From: an uncultured Eubacteriales bacterium
Lineage (GTDB): Bacteria; Bacillota; Clostridia; Oscillospirales; Acutalibacteraceae
Assembly: GCA_934477125.1 (NCBI GenBank)
Contig: CAKSOL010000013.1
Span: 53,513-117,512, forward strand
DNA: 64,000 bases
Direction: 5' to 3'
This document shows, one piece after another, positions 52,405-60,595 of this stretch. Within the stretch, counting starts at the first letter, position 1, and each line of letters begins with the position of its first letter. The position numbers and the translations under genes are program-made. The notes beneath the pieces were generated by a model that saw only the letters and a program-made list of their open reading frames with translations, was not told where the DNA came from and made no database searches.

Positions 52405-53460
52405 TTAATAAATTTTTTTAAGGAATTCAAAGCGCCGCTTTCCCGAAACGTAAATTATCAGCGAAGAAAGCAGCAAAGTCGGAATAAGCGCTATAAAAAA
52501 CATAGCAACGGAATTTGTATATGAAAGCCGGGTAAAAATACAGTAAAGCTCGATAGGCAGCATATGAGTGAAATAAATCAGAGAGCTGTACGGCCGGAGC
52601 AGTCTCAATCCGGCAAAGCTCGGCGGCTCGCTAAAGCTTAGCGCAGAGCGGAGCAGGAAGTACGAGGCAGGTATAAGGAAAAGGTACATATCGTATTCAA
52701 GGTGCCATTTCATTTTTCCGACGAAAACAAACTCGGCAGCAAGCAAAACCGAAGAAACCGCAAATCCGAAGATATTCCGCTTGAACGAGCCGAGTGAGCC
52801 GTCAGCCGCGCGCTGCGAAAGCTCTGCGCCGAGGGCTATAAAAACAATACCCTCGAAAACGCCGTTCCTGGTTGTTCCGATAAAACTATATACCGACGAT
52901 ACCGCCTTTAAAAAGCCTTGCGGGAACGGTATCGCTTTAACAAGACCGAAATAGCTCTGTCCGCAAAGCCCTATGCAGTAAAGGATAAATCCGATAAATA
53001 TAATCCGGTTGATTTTAATACCGCATTTCAGCATAACCGTTACCGCCGAGACCGCAGCGATTGAAGCCGGGAGATACCAGAGAAAGCCGAAACCGGCGGA
53101 AAAAACCATATTTTTAAGCCAGTTTAAAAATACCGAAAGCGCAGTTTCGCCGATTGGGGGATAAGCCATATTAAGAGCCGTAAACGGAAAATATACCGCC
53201 GACCAAAACAAATAGAGAAACAGCATTCTTTTAAGATAGGCTTTAATAACGCCGGTTTCGGAGGTTTCAACGCCGGATTTTGAAAACAGGAAAAAACCGG
53301 AGGCGATAAAGAAAAACGGAACGGCAATCCTGCAAATGCAGTTGACAAGCAGAGAATTGAGCCGCCCGCTCAGCGAGGACAGCGGAGAGGTATGAATACA
53401 AATTATAAGCAGCGCGCATATAATCTTAATCAGATCTACGGAATAATACTGCTTTTTCAT
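52405..53460 (-). CDS. Acyltransferase 3 membrane protein, first gene of the operon
   Basis: 351 residues, ten or so helices of the acyltransferase-3 (OafA) family: KIICALLIICIHTSPL with the catalytic-type His, RIAVPFFFIASGFFL with the Arg, and a later YSSLIYFTHMLPIELY. It probably O-acylates the polymer outside the membrane. It is the promoter-proximal gene of the run, 142 nt after the predicted RNA start, with GAGGGAG before the ATG. The riboswitch-like leader precedes it. Confidence 0.9.
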   Translation of the reverse strand: MKKQYYSVDLIKIICALLIICIHTSPLSSLSGRLNSLLVNCICRIAVPFFFIASGFFLFSKSGVETSETGVIKAYLKRMLFLYLFWSAVYFPFTALNMAYPPIGETALSVFLNWLKNMVFSAGFGFLWYLPASIAAVSAVTVMLKCGIKINRIIFIGFILYCIGLCGQSYFGLVKAIPFPQGFLKAVSSVYSFIGTTRNGVFEGIVFIALGAELSQRAADGSLGSFKRNIFGFAVSSVLLAAEFVFVGKMKWHLEYDMYLFLIPASYFLLRSALSFSEPPSFAGLRLLRPYSSLIYFTHMLPIELYCIFTRLSYTNSVAMFFIALIPTLLLSSLIIYVSGKRRFEFLKKIY

Positions 53461-53482
53461 ACATTCTCCCTCAAAACGGCAA

Positions 53483-53531
53483 TAAAAAAAGACTGCAACA
53501 TTCCGCGCTCTAACGCGGAAAATCGCAGTCT
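53483..53531 (-). terminator. Terminator in the leader of the polysaccharide operon
   Basis: Minus strand: AGACTGCGATTTTCCGC pairs with GCGGAATGTTGCAGTCT around a 6-8 nt loop, with a small internal mismatch, followed by seven T (53484-53490). It directly follows the aptamer, so it is the likely expression platform. Confidence 0.88.
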
Positions 53532-53602
53532 GTCAACCATAGCTAAAAGCTTTAGGCACAAGGACTTTGTGTCCCCATCTTTCGATAGGTTTACCCATAT
53601 TT
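53529..53602 (-). ncRNA. GEMM-I (cyclic-di-GMP-I type) riboswitch-like aptamer
   Basis: Core elements of the family are clear on the minus strand: GGGTAAACC, a stem CCTATC/GATGGG closed by a GAAA tetraloop, GGACACAAAGTCC (consensus GACGCAAAGCC), and a CCTAA...TATGG tetraloop receptor. The 3' junction reads TTGACAG where the family usually has a GCC; I recall that position as the one contacting the ligand (Vc2 C92), so A at 53533 is unusual. The RNA begins only about five nucleotides before GGG, leaving little for the P1 helix. Family assignment is strong, ligand moderate. Confidence 0.8.
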
Positions 53603-53608
53603 ATTTTA

Positions 53609-53637
53609 ATAATACCTCTCCCGCGGCGATTTGTCAA
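53609..53637 (-). promoter_or_regulatory. Promoter of the polysaccharide operon
   Basis: Minus strand: TTGACA (53632-53637), a 17-nt spacer and TATTAT (53609-53614). The start is predicted near 53602, at the 5' edge of the aptamer. No other strong promoter is seen in the following 20 kb. Confidence 0.85.
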
Positions 53638-53664
53638 GGATTTTATCAATTTTTGCATATTTTG

Positions 53665-53693
53665 TGGACAGAAAACTAATTTTATGATAGAAT
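53665..53693 (+). promoter_or_regulatory. Promoter for the divergent acyltransferase
   Basis: TGGACA (53665-53670), a 17-nt spacer and TAGAAT (53688-53693). Confidence 0.5.
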
Positions 53694-53738
53694 AATCTTA
53701 ATCGGATGTTTTTAGCAAGCCGTAAAGGGGGATCAGCT

Positions 53739-54767
53739 ATGGAAAGAGATAAGCAAGCCGACCTGCTTCGCGGCTATGCCTGTCTGCTCGTGGTTATAGG
53801 TCACGTTTTTATCGGAGTCAGAACCTCCGGCATAGCCGTTCCGGGTTTTCTGGCGGTTTCGGAAAAATTTATATGGTCGTTTCATATCGACCTGTTTATG
53901 TTTCTTTCCGGCTATGTTTTCAGCCTTACGGGCGGCGCGGCGGCAAAGGGCGGCAGGCGCGCGTTTCTGCTCGGCAAGCTGCTGTCGCTCGGAGTGCCGT
54001 ATCTGATTTTTTCCTGCCTTTACGCAGTCGTAAACAGCCTTACTCCCGGAGTCAATAATTCCTCGTCCGTTTCGGATGTTCTGAGCATATGGTATAAGCC
54101 GATAGCGCAGTACTGGTTTCTGTTTGCGCTTTTTTGGCTGTTTGTTATATGGGCGGTTATTTCAAAACCGATAAAAAGCAACGCTCTTATAACCGCCTTA
54201 TTATATACGTTTTTTATCGTCTGCAAATGCTTTAAAATAAACCTCGGCTTTCTCGACTCGTCATTTAACTGCGTTCTTGCGTTCGGACTCGGCACCTGCA
54301 TTAAATCGCTTAATATATCCCGGCTCCCGAAAGCCGTTCGGGCGGTTACGGCTGCCCTGCATATTGCAGCCGCCGTTATCCTGATAAATTTCAACCTATA
54401 TACAAAGCTTTTCATCGACGATATTCTTACAGTTTTCGGAATTTTTTCTTCCCTGTGCTTTATATCGCTGATTTCCCGGCTGCCGGCTGTTTCAAAGGCG
54501 CTCGGCTTTATATGCGTATATTCGTTTCCTCTTTACCTCACGCATACGTTCTTTACAGCCGGGGCAAGAATAATTCTTTTAAGGCTCGGAGTTACTAACT
54601 GCTTTGTTCATATAGCCGCAGGCATTGCCGCCGGGCTTTTATTCCCCATTGCCGCCGCAAAAGTAGCGGAGCTTTCGCCGTTTTTAAATTTCTTCTTTTA
54701 TCCTGCGCGCGCGGTAAAGGAAATCCGCGCCGGGAAATACGGCTTTAATTTAAGAAAAAAATCTTAG
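53739..54767 (+). CDS. Acyltransferase 3 membrane protein
   Basis: 342 residues of the acyltransferase-3 family: LLRGYACLLVVIGHVFIG with the conserved His, SFHIDLFMFLSGYVFSL, and a late YSFPLYLTHTFFT; about ten helices. It probably modifies a surface glycan or its precursor. It is transcribed away from the polysaccharide operon by its own promoter and is not under the riboswitch. The start at 53739 has AAGGGGG 7 nt upstream; the frame further upstream was rejected. Confidence 0.9.
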   Translation: MERDKQADLLRGYACLLVVIGHVFIGVRTSGIAVPGFLAVSEKFIWSFHIDLFMFLSGYVFSLTGGAAAKGGRRAFLLGKLLSLGVPYLIFSCLYAVVNSLTPGVNNSSSVSDVLSIWYKPIAQYWFLFALFWLFVIWAVISKPIKSNALITALLYTFFIVCKCFKINLGFLDSSFNCVLAFGLGTCIKSLNISRLPKAVRAVTAALHIAAAVILINFNLYTKLFIDDILTVFGIFSSLCFISLISRLPAVSKALGFICVYSFPLYLTHTFFTAGARIILLRLGVTNCFVHIAAGIAAGLLFPIAAAKVAELSPFLNFFFYPARAVKEIRAGKYGFNLRKKS

Positions 54768-54774
54768 GAAAATA

Positions 54775-54806
54775 AAAAAGGTGCATCTGCAGCGATGTAC
54801 CTTTTT
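54775..54806. terminator. Bidirectional terminator
   Basis: A 12-bp stem with one wobble pair (54775-54786 with 54795-54806) and A/T runs at both ends lies between the convergent acyltransferase and HD-GYP genes. Confidence 0.85.
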
Positions 54807-54809
54807 ATT

Positions 54810-56204
54810 TTATATGTCTGCCCTGCCGCTGTCGGCGCAGGCGGTTTTTTCCTTTTTATCCCCCGAAACGCGCTCCTGCTCCTCAAGCACCTCCAAAAAC
54901 GCGTCGACTATATCGGGGTCGAACTGGCTCCCCCGGTTTTCCTTCAGCTCATTCAGTACCCTTTCCTTTGAAAGGCGGCTTCTGTAAACCCGGTTGCTGC
55001 TCATTGAGTCGTAAGCGTCCGCAACGCTGATAATTCTTGCGGATATCGGTATATCCCTGCCCTTTTTCCCTGTCGGATAGCCTTTCCCGTCATAACGCTC
55101 GTGATGATAGAGGACTCCCTCGTATATTCCCGGAATTGAGGAAAGCTCCTTTACCATTTTTGCGCCCTTTGCGGCGTGAGCCTTTATAATGCCGTATTCT
55201 TCATCCGTCAGTCCTGATGGCTTTTTGAGAATTTCATCCGGAACATAGCATTTTCCTATATCGTGGAGCAGGGCAATCTGATAAATCCGCTTACACTCCT
55301 CGTCGGAAAAGCCGAGCCTTTCGGCAATTTTCCGCGAATAATACGCGACTCGCTTTGAATGACCGTAGGTATAGGGGTCCTTTGCGTCAACAAAGCTGCT
55401 GAAAACATCCAGCGATTCACGCACCTTTTTTTCCTGCTTCAAAAGCTTCCGCTCGTATCGGGCAATAAGCAGCGCCACGGCAATAAAGCCGATAAGCAGC
55501 AAAATCCAGACAATCATACATATATGACAAATACTTGCTGTTACACCGCTCTTATAATCTTTGTAAAAAAAGTAATCGAGAGTACGCTCAGAAAGATTAA
55601 CGCTGGTTGAATAGCTGTAAAAAATAAATCCCGTGCTGACCGCCGAAGATCTGTTTCCGCCCTTGGCTATCGGCGTTTCCTTATCCTCTGCGCTTGGATA
55701 ATAGACTATGTAATCTCCCGGCTGCAAGGAAATCAATATATCGCCCGCGGAAAAGATATGCTCAAGCTCAATATCCCCGGAGCTGCAATTTCTCAAATCA
55801 AGTCTCTGAGACTTCTCCGAGCCGTTCCTGAGCTGATGTATCTCAACCTCGCCGCACCAGGCGTTATTTATATAGCAGTCCTGCTGTATATCAAGGCGGA
55901 GCCGCCAGTTTTTAACAATGCTTTTTGAACCGTTGCTTACGGTAAGCTCATAAATAATTCCGTTAAGAGGGGCGTCTAATGCCTCATCGTTTTTTACCCA
56001 GCTGTCAGTTTTTTGACCCCTCTGCTTAATATCGGCGATAACACCCTCGGCAGAGGAAGAACCCTCTATCGTCCGTTTTTTCGTATTATACCGTTTTATA
56101 TCCGTATAATGCACACCGAAAACCGCAGCTATGGCAATAAGGGAAACGGAAAACAATACGCCGAGAATTATAACCGTTCTTTTAAATTTTGCTTTTCTAA
56201 TCAT
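54810..56204 (-). CDS. Membrane HD-GYP phosphodiesterase with an external sensor domain
   Basis: 464 residues. Helix 1 (about 9-31), an extracytoplasmic domain (about 35-225), helix 2 (about 229-252), a short coiled segment, then an HD-GYP domain. HSKRVAYYSRKIAERLG, LLHDIGKCYVP (HD), HAAKGAKMV and HHERYDGKGYPTG (GYP) are intact, so cyclic di-GMP hydrolysis is expected. The external domain, with KSIVKNWRLRLDIQQDCYI, NNAWCGEVEI and SSAVSTGFIFYSYS, has the pattern of a CBM2-like carbohydrate-binding fold. Start at 56204; GGAG is 11 nt away, slightly long. Confidence 0.88.
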   Translation of the reverse strand: MIRKAKFKRTVIILGVLFSVSLIAIAAVFGVHYTDIKRYNTKKRTIEGSSSAEGVIADIKQRGQKTDSWVKNDEALDAPLNGIIYELTVSNGSKSIVKNWRLRLDIQQDCYINNAWCGEVEIHQLRNGSEKSQRLDLRNCSSGDIELEHIFSAGDILISLQPGDYIVYYPSAEDKETPIAKGGNRSSAVSTGFIFYSYSTSVNLSERTLDYFFYKDYKSGVTASICHICMIVWILLLIGFIAVALLIARYERKLLKQEKKVRESLDVFSSFVDAKDPYTYGHSKRVAYYSRKIAERLGFSDEECKRIYQIALLHDIGKCYVPDEILKKPSGLTDEEYGIIKAHAAKGAKMVKELSSIPGIYEGVLYHHERYDGKGYPTGKKGRDIPISARIISVADAYDSMSSNRVYRSRLSKERVLNELKENRGSQFDPDIVDAFLEVLEEQERVSGDKKEKTACADSGRADI

Positions 56205-56245
56205 TTTAAGCACGACTCCAAAATGCAAAATTATACCTGCTTTCT

Positions 56246-56273
56246 ATTATAACACTTTTTGGAAAAAGTTCAA
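56246..56273 (-). promoter_or_regulatory. Promoter of the HD-GYP gene
   Basis: Minus strand: TTGAAC (56268-56273), a 16-nt spacer and TATAAT (56246-56251) with an extended -10 TGT. Confidence 0.75.
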
Positions 56274-56324
56274 TCAAATTTCTTTTCCGCTCTCCGGCAG
56301 GGCTTTTAACGGCTGACGGAAAAT

Positions 56325-56353
56325 AACATAACGGTTTATTCCGGCATAGAATA
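56325..56353 (+). promoter_or_regulatory. SigK/SigE-like mother-cell promoter
   Basis: AACA (56325-56328), a 16-nt spacer and CATAGAATA (56345-56353) fit the SigK pattern MACM / CATANNNTA. They lie 28 nt before the start of a two-gene spore-type operon. SigE recognition is the alternative. Confidence 0.5.
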
Positions 56354-56380
56354 AAAGGAAAACTGTTTGGAGGGACTAAA

Positions 56381-56824
56381 ATGGATAACGCTTTACTTGA
56401 ACATTACCGCCGCGAGGCGCTCGAATATGCCTCACGCGCCGTGCCGCAGGCGACGCCCGACGACGGCGCTGCCTTTCTTGCCGCCCACCCGGACAGGGGA
56501 AAGCTGAGGGTTCAGGCGTCCTCCGGAGAGGGCAGCTACCCGGTTGAGGGGGCATCCGTTGAGGTTTTCAGAAATATCGGCAGCGAAAAGCGGGTCTACT
56601 ACAAAAAGGTAACCGACAGCTCCGGAATTGCGGACGGTATGGTTCTCCCGGCTCTGCCGAAAGCGGAATCCCTTGATTCCGAAACTGCTTCCGACAGCGG
56701 CACCGAATACGGAGTAACCGTTTTTCATCCTGCATATTCTCCGGAGCAGACCCATTATATCAAGATTTACGGCGGCGTCGAAACTCTTTTGCCGATAAGC
56801 TTTATACCGTCGTCAAGACAGTAA
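56381..56824 (+). CDS. Small protein with a carboxypeptidase-regulatory-like fold, spore operon
   Basis: 147 residues. The middle (about 41-115: GKLRVQASSGEGSYPVEGASVEVF...TDSSGIADGMVLPALP) has the pattern of a transthyretin/CnaB-like beta sandwich; the N terminus is helical and charged. There is no signal peptide, in keeping with mother-cell or spore-coat location. TTGGAGGG lies 10 nt upstream. It is followed after 11 nt by the SpoIID/PG-binding gene, a pairing seen in Clostridia. The exact role is unknown. Confidence 0.75.
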   Translation: MDNALLEHYRREALEYASRAVPQATPDDGAAFLAAHPDRGKLRVQASSGEGSYPVEGASVEVFRNIGSEKRVYYKKVTDSSGIADGMVLPALPKAESLDSETASDSGTEYGVTVFHPAYSPEQTHYIKIYGGVETLLPISFIPSSRQ

Positions 56825-56835
56825 GGAGATGCGAT

Positions 56836-58182
56836 ATGCCTTATACAACGCCCGTTATTCCGGAAACCGTAACCGTGCATCTCGGTCTGCCGGATTCTCC
56901 GGCTGAAAATGTAACCGTTCCGTTTGCCGAATATATAAAAAACGTCGCTTCAAGCGAGATTTATCCTACCTGGCCGGAAAGCGCCCTGCGCGCCAACATC
57001 CTCGCCCAGATATCCTTTACTCTTAACCGGATATACAGCGAGCATTACCGCAGCCGCGGCTATGATTTTGATGTAACCAGCACGACTCAGCTCGACCACG
57101 CTTTCGTTAAGGACAGGGAAATTTTTGAAAATATAAGCCGGATTGTCGATGATATATTCAACAACTATATTGTAAGGCAGGAAAATGTCGAGCCGTTTTT
57201 TGCCCAGTTCTGCGACGGAGTAAGAACGCAGTGCAGCGGGCTTTCGCAGTGGGGAAGCGTAAATCTCGCGGAGCAGGGATATACTCCGTACGAAATATTG
57301 CAGTATTATTACGGAGATGATATAAATATCGTATCTAACGCTCCCGTAGGCGCAAGCATACCGACCTTTCCGGGAATACCGATAGGCCGCGGCGCCATAG
57401 GCGACGATGTTCTGACGATTAAACGCCAGCTGAACCGCATAGGGAAAAACTATCCGGCAATTCCGGCAATAGATGTTGAAAACGATGTTTATGACCGTCA
57501 GACCGAGGAGGCTGTCAGGGAATTTCAGCGCATTTTCAACCTCAGTCAGGACGGAATTGTCGGGAAAGCCACCTGGTATAAATTAAAGGAAATATATAAC
57601 GGAGTTAAGAAAATATCCGAAATAACCAGCGAGGGAATAACCATTTCGGAGGCTGAGCGCAGGTATCCGCCCGCATTCGGTCCGGGAGACAGCGGCGTTC
57701 CCGTTCTGCTGTTCCAATATTATCTGAATTTTATCGGCTCGTTTATTCCGGAGCTGCCCGCTCCCCCGCTTACCGGGGTTTACGACGATGAGACCCGCGC
57801 TGCGGTTATAGCCTTTCAGCAGTTCTACGGACTGCCTGCCGACGGGCTTGTCGGAAGAAACACCTGGAATGTTATAAGAGACGCATACAACAGAGTTCTC
57901 GCCGACCTGCCGGAGGATTACAGACAATTCGCCGGAGAGGTTTTTCCCGGCAGAAACATTCTTTTGGGTGATACGGGAGAAGACGTTGTCCTTATTCAGA
58001 CAAATCTCCGAAACATTTCGCAAAACGACCCGGAAATTCCGCCGGTTGAAATAACCGGAGTTTTTGACGAACAGACAGCCGCTGCCGTAAGAGCTTTGCA
58101 GCGTCAGCTCGGATTTCCCGAAAACGGAGTTGTCGGGGCGCTGACCTGGAGCAACATCATAACGCGCGGAAGCGGCTTTTAG
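56836..58182 (+). CDS. SpoIID-like domain protein with three peptidoglycan-binding domains
   Basis: 448 residues. The N-terminal part resembles SpoIID: VPFAEYIKNVASSEIYPTW followed by ALRANILAQISFTLN, and GLSQWGSVNLAEQGYTPYE near residue 140; the Glu in SSEIYPTW aligns with the SpoIID catalytic residue. Three PG_binding_1 repeats follow (about 187-255, 288-352, 375-445), each with a D-G-(I/L/V)-V-G or N-G-V-V-G turn. No signal peptide is visible. It probably acts on or anchors to spore cortex. AAGGAG lies 7 nt before the ATG. Confidence 0.85.
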   Translation: MPYTTPVIPETVTVHLGLPDSPAENVTVPFAEYIKNVASSEIYPTWPESALRANILAQISFTLNRIYSEHYRSRGYDFDVTSTTQLDHAFVKDREIFENISRIVDDIFNNYIVRQENVEPFFAQFCDGVRTQCSGLSQWGSVNLAEQGYTPYEILQYYYGDDINIVSNAPVGASIPTFPGIPIGRGAIGDDVLTIKRQLNRIGKNYPAIPAIDVENDVYDRQTEEAVREFQRIFNLSQDGIVGKATWYKLKEIYNGVKKISEITSEGITISEAERRYPPAFGPGDSGVPVLLFQYYLNFIGSFIPELPAPPLTGVYDDETRAAVIAFQQFYGLPADGLVGRNTWNVIRDAYNRVLADLPEDYRQFAGEVFPGRNILLGDTGEDVVLIQTNLRNISQNDPEIPPVEITGVFDEQTAAAVRALQRQLGFPENGVVGALTWSNIITRGSGF

Positions 58183-58275
58183 GACGGCTTTTCGGGCAAA
58201 ACAGTCAGAATACGGCAAAATTTCCGCCTTAAATCGCCGATATATCCGATTATTCGGTTTTTCTCCGCTATTTAC

Positions 58276-58303
58276 TTGACAATATTTTTTTACGGGGTAT
58301 AAT
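58276..58303 (+). promoter_or_regulatory. Promoter for the MATE gene
   Basis: TTGACA (58276-58281), a 16-nt spacer and TATAAT (58298-58303). The rest of the 174-nt gap holds no gene. Confidence 0.8.
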
Positions 58304-58356
58304 AATGAATTGTCGCTCTATTTAAAATACTCATTATTATTCAGGGAGAAAAAATT

Positions 58357-59766
58357 ATGCTTAAACGATATATCGGCGATAAGGCGTTTTACAGAATGAC
58401 TCTTACTGTCGCTCTGCCTATGATGATACAAAACGCCGTTACCAACTTTGTCAGTCTGCTTGACAATATAATGGTCGGACGGGTAGGAACTCTGCAAATG
58501 ACGGGCGTATCGGTAGTCAATCAGCTGTTGTTTGTTTTCAACCTCTGCGTTTTCGGAGCTGTTGCCGGAGCAGGTATATTTACCGCTCAGTTTTACGGCC
58601 GCGGCGACAGCGAGGGAATACGGCAGACCTTCCGCTTCAAAATAATTATATGCGCTTTGATAGGTATAATAGGACTGAGCTTATTCATTTTTAAGGGAGA
58701 CGACCTTATCCGGCTTTATCTCAAGGGCGACGCAACCGCAGATGAGCGCGCCGCCGCCCTGCGCTACGGAAAGGAATACCTTGCCGTTATGATGATAGGG
58801 CTTATCCCGTTTGCGCTCAACAACGCCTATGCCTCGTCGATGCGAGAAACCGGACAGACCCTTGTTCCGATGATAGGCGGAATTGTGGCTGTATGCGTTA
58901 ATATGTCGCTCAATTATGTGCTCATATTCGGAAAGCTCGGAATGCCGGTTCTCGGAGTAAAGGGCGCCGCAATAGCCACCGTTATATCGAGATATGCCGA
59001 AATCGCCGTAAATGCGGTCTGGCTCCACAGTCACTCAGAGCGGTATCCCTATATCCGGGGAGTTTACCGTTCGCTCAGAATTTCGGCTCCGCTTTTGAAA
59101 AATATTGCAGTTAAGGGACTGCCGCTGCTTATAAACGAAACCCTCTGGTCCTCAAGCGTTGCCGTTCTTTCTCAATGCTATTCAATGCGCGGACTTGCAG
59201 TTATCGCCGCAAATAATATTGCCAGCACTATATGGAACGTATTTTCTGTATGCTTTATTTCGCTCGGAAGTGCAACCGGTATAATTATCGGGCAGATGCT
59301 CGGCGCGGGAAAGCCTAAGGAGGAGGTAATAGATACCGACCGCAAGCTTATAGTCTTTTCCGTTGTATCCTGCACCGTGTTCGGCGCGCTGATGGCGTCC
59401 GTTTCGGGAGTATTTCCGCTTATTTACAAAACCGACGATGCCATCCGCTCCCTCGCAACGCTTCTTATATGCGTAAACGCCGTTATAATGCCGTTTAACG
59501 CTTATGCAAACGCCTCTTATTTCACGCTCCGCTCCGGCGGAAAAACCCTTTCAACCCTCTTGTTCGACAGCTGCTTTGTCTGGGTTGTCAGCGTTCCGAC
59601 GGCATACGTTCTCAGCCGTTATACCTCTCTCCCGATAGTACCGCTTTATGCGATATGCCAGGGCCTGGAAATAATTAAATGCGTTATCGGATTCTTTATG
59701 CTCCGCAGCGGCAGCTGGATAAGAAACATCGTCCGCACAGACAGCGGCGGCAGCATTGAGGGTTAA
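58357..59766 (+). CDS. MATE-family efflux protein
   Basis: 469 residues with 12 predicted helices in two bundles. ALPMMIQNAVTNFVSLLDNIMVG and the repeat-start NETLWSSSVAVLSQCYSMRG are typical of multidrug and toxin extrusion proteins, which exchange drugs or metabolites for Na+ or H+. CAGGGAG lies 8 nt upstream. It is a single-gene unit with its own promoter; the substrate is unknown. Confidence 0.92.
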   Translation: MLKRYIGDKAFYRMTLTVALPMMIQNAVTNFVSLLDNIMVGRVGTLQMTGVSVVNQLLFVFNLCVFGAVAGAGIFTAQFYGRGDSEGIRQTFRFKIIICALIGIIGLSLFIFKGDDLIRLYLKGDATADERAAALRYGKEYLAVMMIGLIPFALNNAYASSMRETGQTLVPMIGGIVAVCVNMSLNYVLIFGKLGMPVLGVKGAAIATVISRYAEIAVNAVWLHSHSERYPYIRGVYRSLRISAPLLKNIAVKGLPLLINETLWSSSVAVLSQCYSMRGLAVIAANNIASTIWNVFSVCFISLGSATGIIIGQMLGAGKPKEEVIDTDRKLIVFSVVSCTVFGALMASVSGVFPLIYKTDDAIRSLATLLICVNAVIMPFNAYANASYFTLRSGGKTLSTLLFDSCFVWVVSVPTAYVLSRYTSLPIVPLYAICQGLEIIKCVIGFFMLRSGSWIRNIVRTDSGGSIEG

Positions 59767-59882
59767 TATTTTAACAACCGCCAAAATTCCTGATAATAGT
59801 AGAAAAATACGGCAAAATAGACAAATATAGTGTTACACATTAACAAACCATTGGAAAAATATTAGAACTTATTAACAAAATA

Positions 59883-59910
59883 TTGACGATTTCATTAAAT
59901 GTGGTATAAT
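59883..59910 (+). promoter_or_regulatory. Promoter for the HPr gene
   Basis: TTGACG (59883-59888), a 16-nt spacer and TATAAT (59905-59910) with an extended -10 TGG. The 71-nt leader contains a small hairpin CCGC-GAG-GCGG (59943-59953). Upstream, 59767-59882 is AT-rich without a gene. Confidence 0.8.
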
Positions 59911-59987
59911 AATTAAAGTCAATAGCTGTTTTGGAGTAATAGCCGCGAGGCGGTAAGGTAACGAAATGCAATAAAGGAGATCGTACC

Positions 59988-60251
59988 ATGTGTGTTAAAG
60001 ATGTTGTTATTCAAAATCAGGTTGGACTTCACGCACGTCCCGCTACTTTCTTTATACAAAAGGCAAACGAGTATAAGTCGTCTATCTGGGTTGAAAAGGA
60101 CGAGCGCAAGGTAAATGCAAAAAGCCTGCTCGGCGTTCTTTCTCTCGGTATCGTCGGCGGAACCACTATTAAGATAATTGTTGACGGCTCCGACGAAAAG
60201 GAAGCTCTTGACGGACTTGTTTCGCTTGTTGAATCCGGCTTTGCGGACTGA
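59988..60251 (+). CDS. ptsH: Phosphocarrier protein HPr
   Basis: 87 residues. QVGLHARPATFF carries the active His15 that relays phosphate from enzyme I to sugar-specific PTS enzymes, and NAKSLLGVLSLG the Ser46 phosphorylated by HprK for carbon catabolite control. Both are present, so it is HPr rather than Crh. ptsI is not adjacent. AAAGGAG precedes the ATG and a terminator follows. Confidence 0.95.
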   Translation: MCVKDVVIQNQVGLHARPATFFIQKANEYKSSIWVEKDERKVNAKSLLGVLSLGIVGGTTIKIIVDGSDEKEALDGLVSLVESGFAD

Positions 60252-60261
60252 GTAAATCTTT

Positions 60262-60306
60262 AATTTCGCGTTCCGGCTGTTTTTTCCGGTCGGAACGTGA
60301 ATTTTT
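60262..60306 (+). terminator. Terminator after ptsH
   Basis: An 11-bp stem with one G-U pair (60265-60275 with 60291-60301), followed by TTTTT. Confidence 0.85.
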
Positions 60307-60308
60307 GC

Positions 60309-60337
60309 TTGCATATTTTTATATAGTGTGATATAAT
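60309..60337 (+). promoter_or_regulatory. Promoter for tRNA-Pro
   Basis: TTGCAT (60309-60314), a 17-nt spacer and TATAAT (60332-60337) with an extended -10 TGA. The precursor has about 80 nt before the tRNA. Confidence 0.7.
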
Positions 60338-60425
60338 AGCTTTACGCTTTGAAATCCCCCCTATTTGATTTACGCTTTGCGGCATAAATTTCAGATACAT
60401 TTTTATTTCGGGCGTATGTAAATAT

Positions 60426-60501
60426 CCGGGTGTGGCGCAGCTGGTAGCGCGCTTGACTGGGGGTCAAGAGGCCGCAAGTTCAAGTCTTGTCACTCGGACC
60501 A
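60426..60501 (+). tRNA. tRNA-Pro (anticodon GGG)
   Basis: A complete cloverleaf: acceptor CCGGGTG/CACTCGG with one wobble, D-stem GCGC, anticodon stem CTTGA/TCAAG with loop CTGGGGG (anticodon GGG), T-arm with GTTCAAGTC, discriminator A and encoded CCA. It reads CCC/CCU proline codons. A terminator follows within 6 nt. Confidence 0.95.
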
Positions 60502-60506
60502 TATCG

Positions 60507-60546
60507 AGTGGTCATAAGGGATTTCACTTATGACCACTTGATTTTT
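60507..60546 (+). terminator. Terminator after tRNA-Pro
   Basis: A 12-bp stem (60507-60518 with 60527-60538) followed by ATTTTT. Confidence 0.88.
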
Positions 60547-60595
60547 ATCTTGATACGGTTTTATGTAAGGAGTAGGTTTTCGCCTGCTCCTTTTG

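Noticed and set aside
53480..53640. Reading the leader as a T-box or cobalamin riboswitch
   Set aside because: There is no GGGTGGTACCGC element and no B12 box; the tetraloop, receptor and central loop match GEMM-I instead.
59941..59954. Riboswitch in the HPr leader
   Set aside because: Only a 4-bp hairpin is visible in the 71-nt leader, with no match to a known aptamer.
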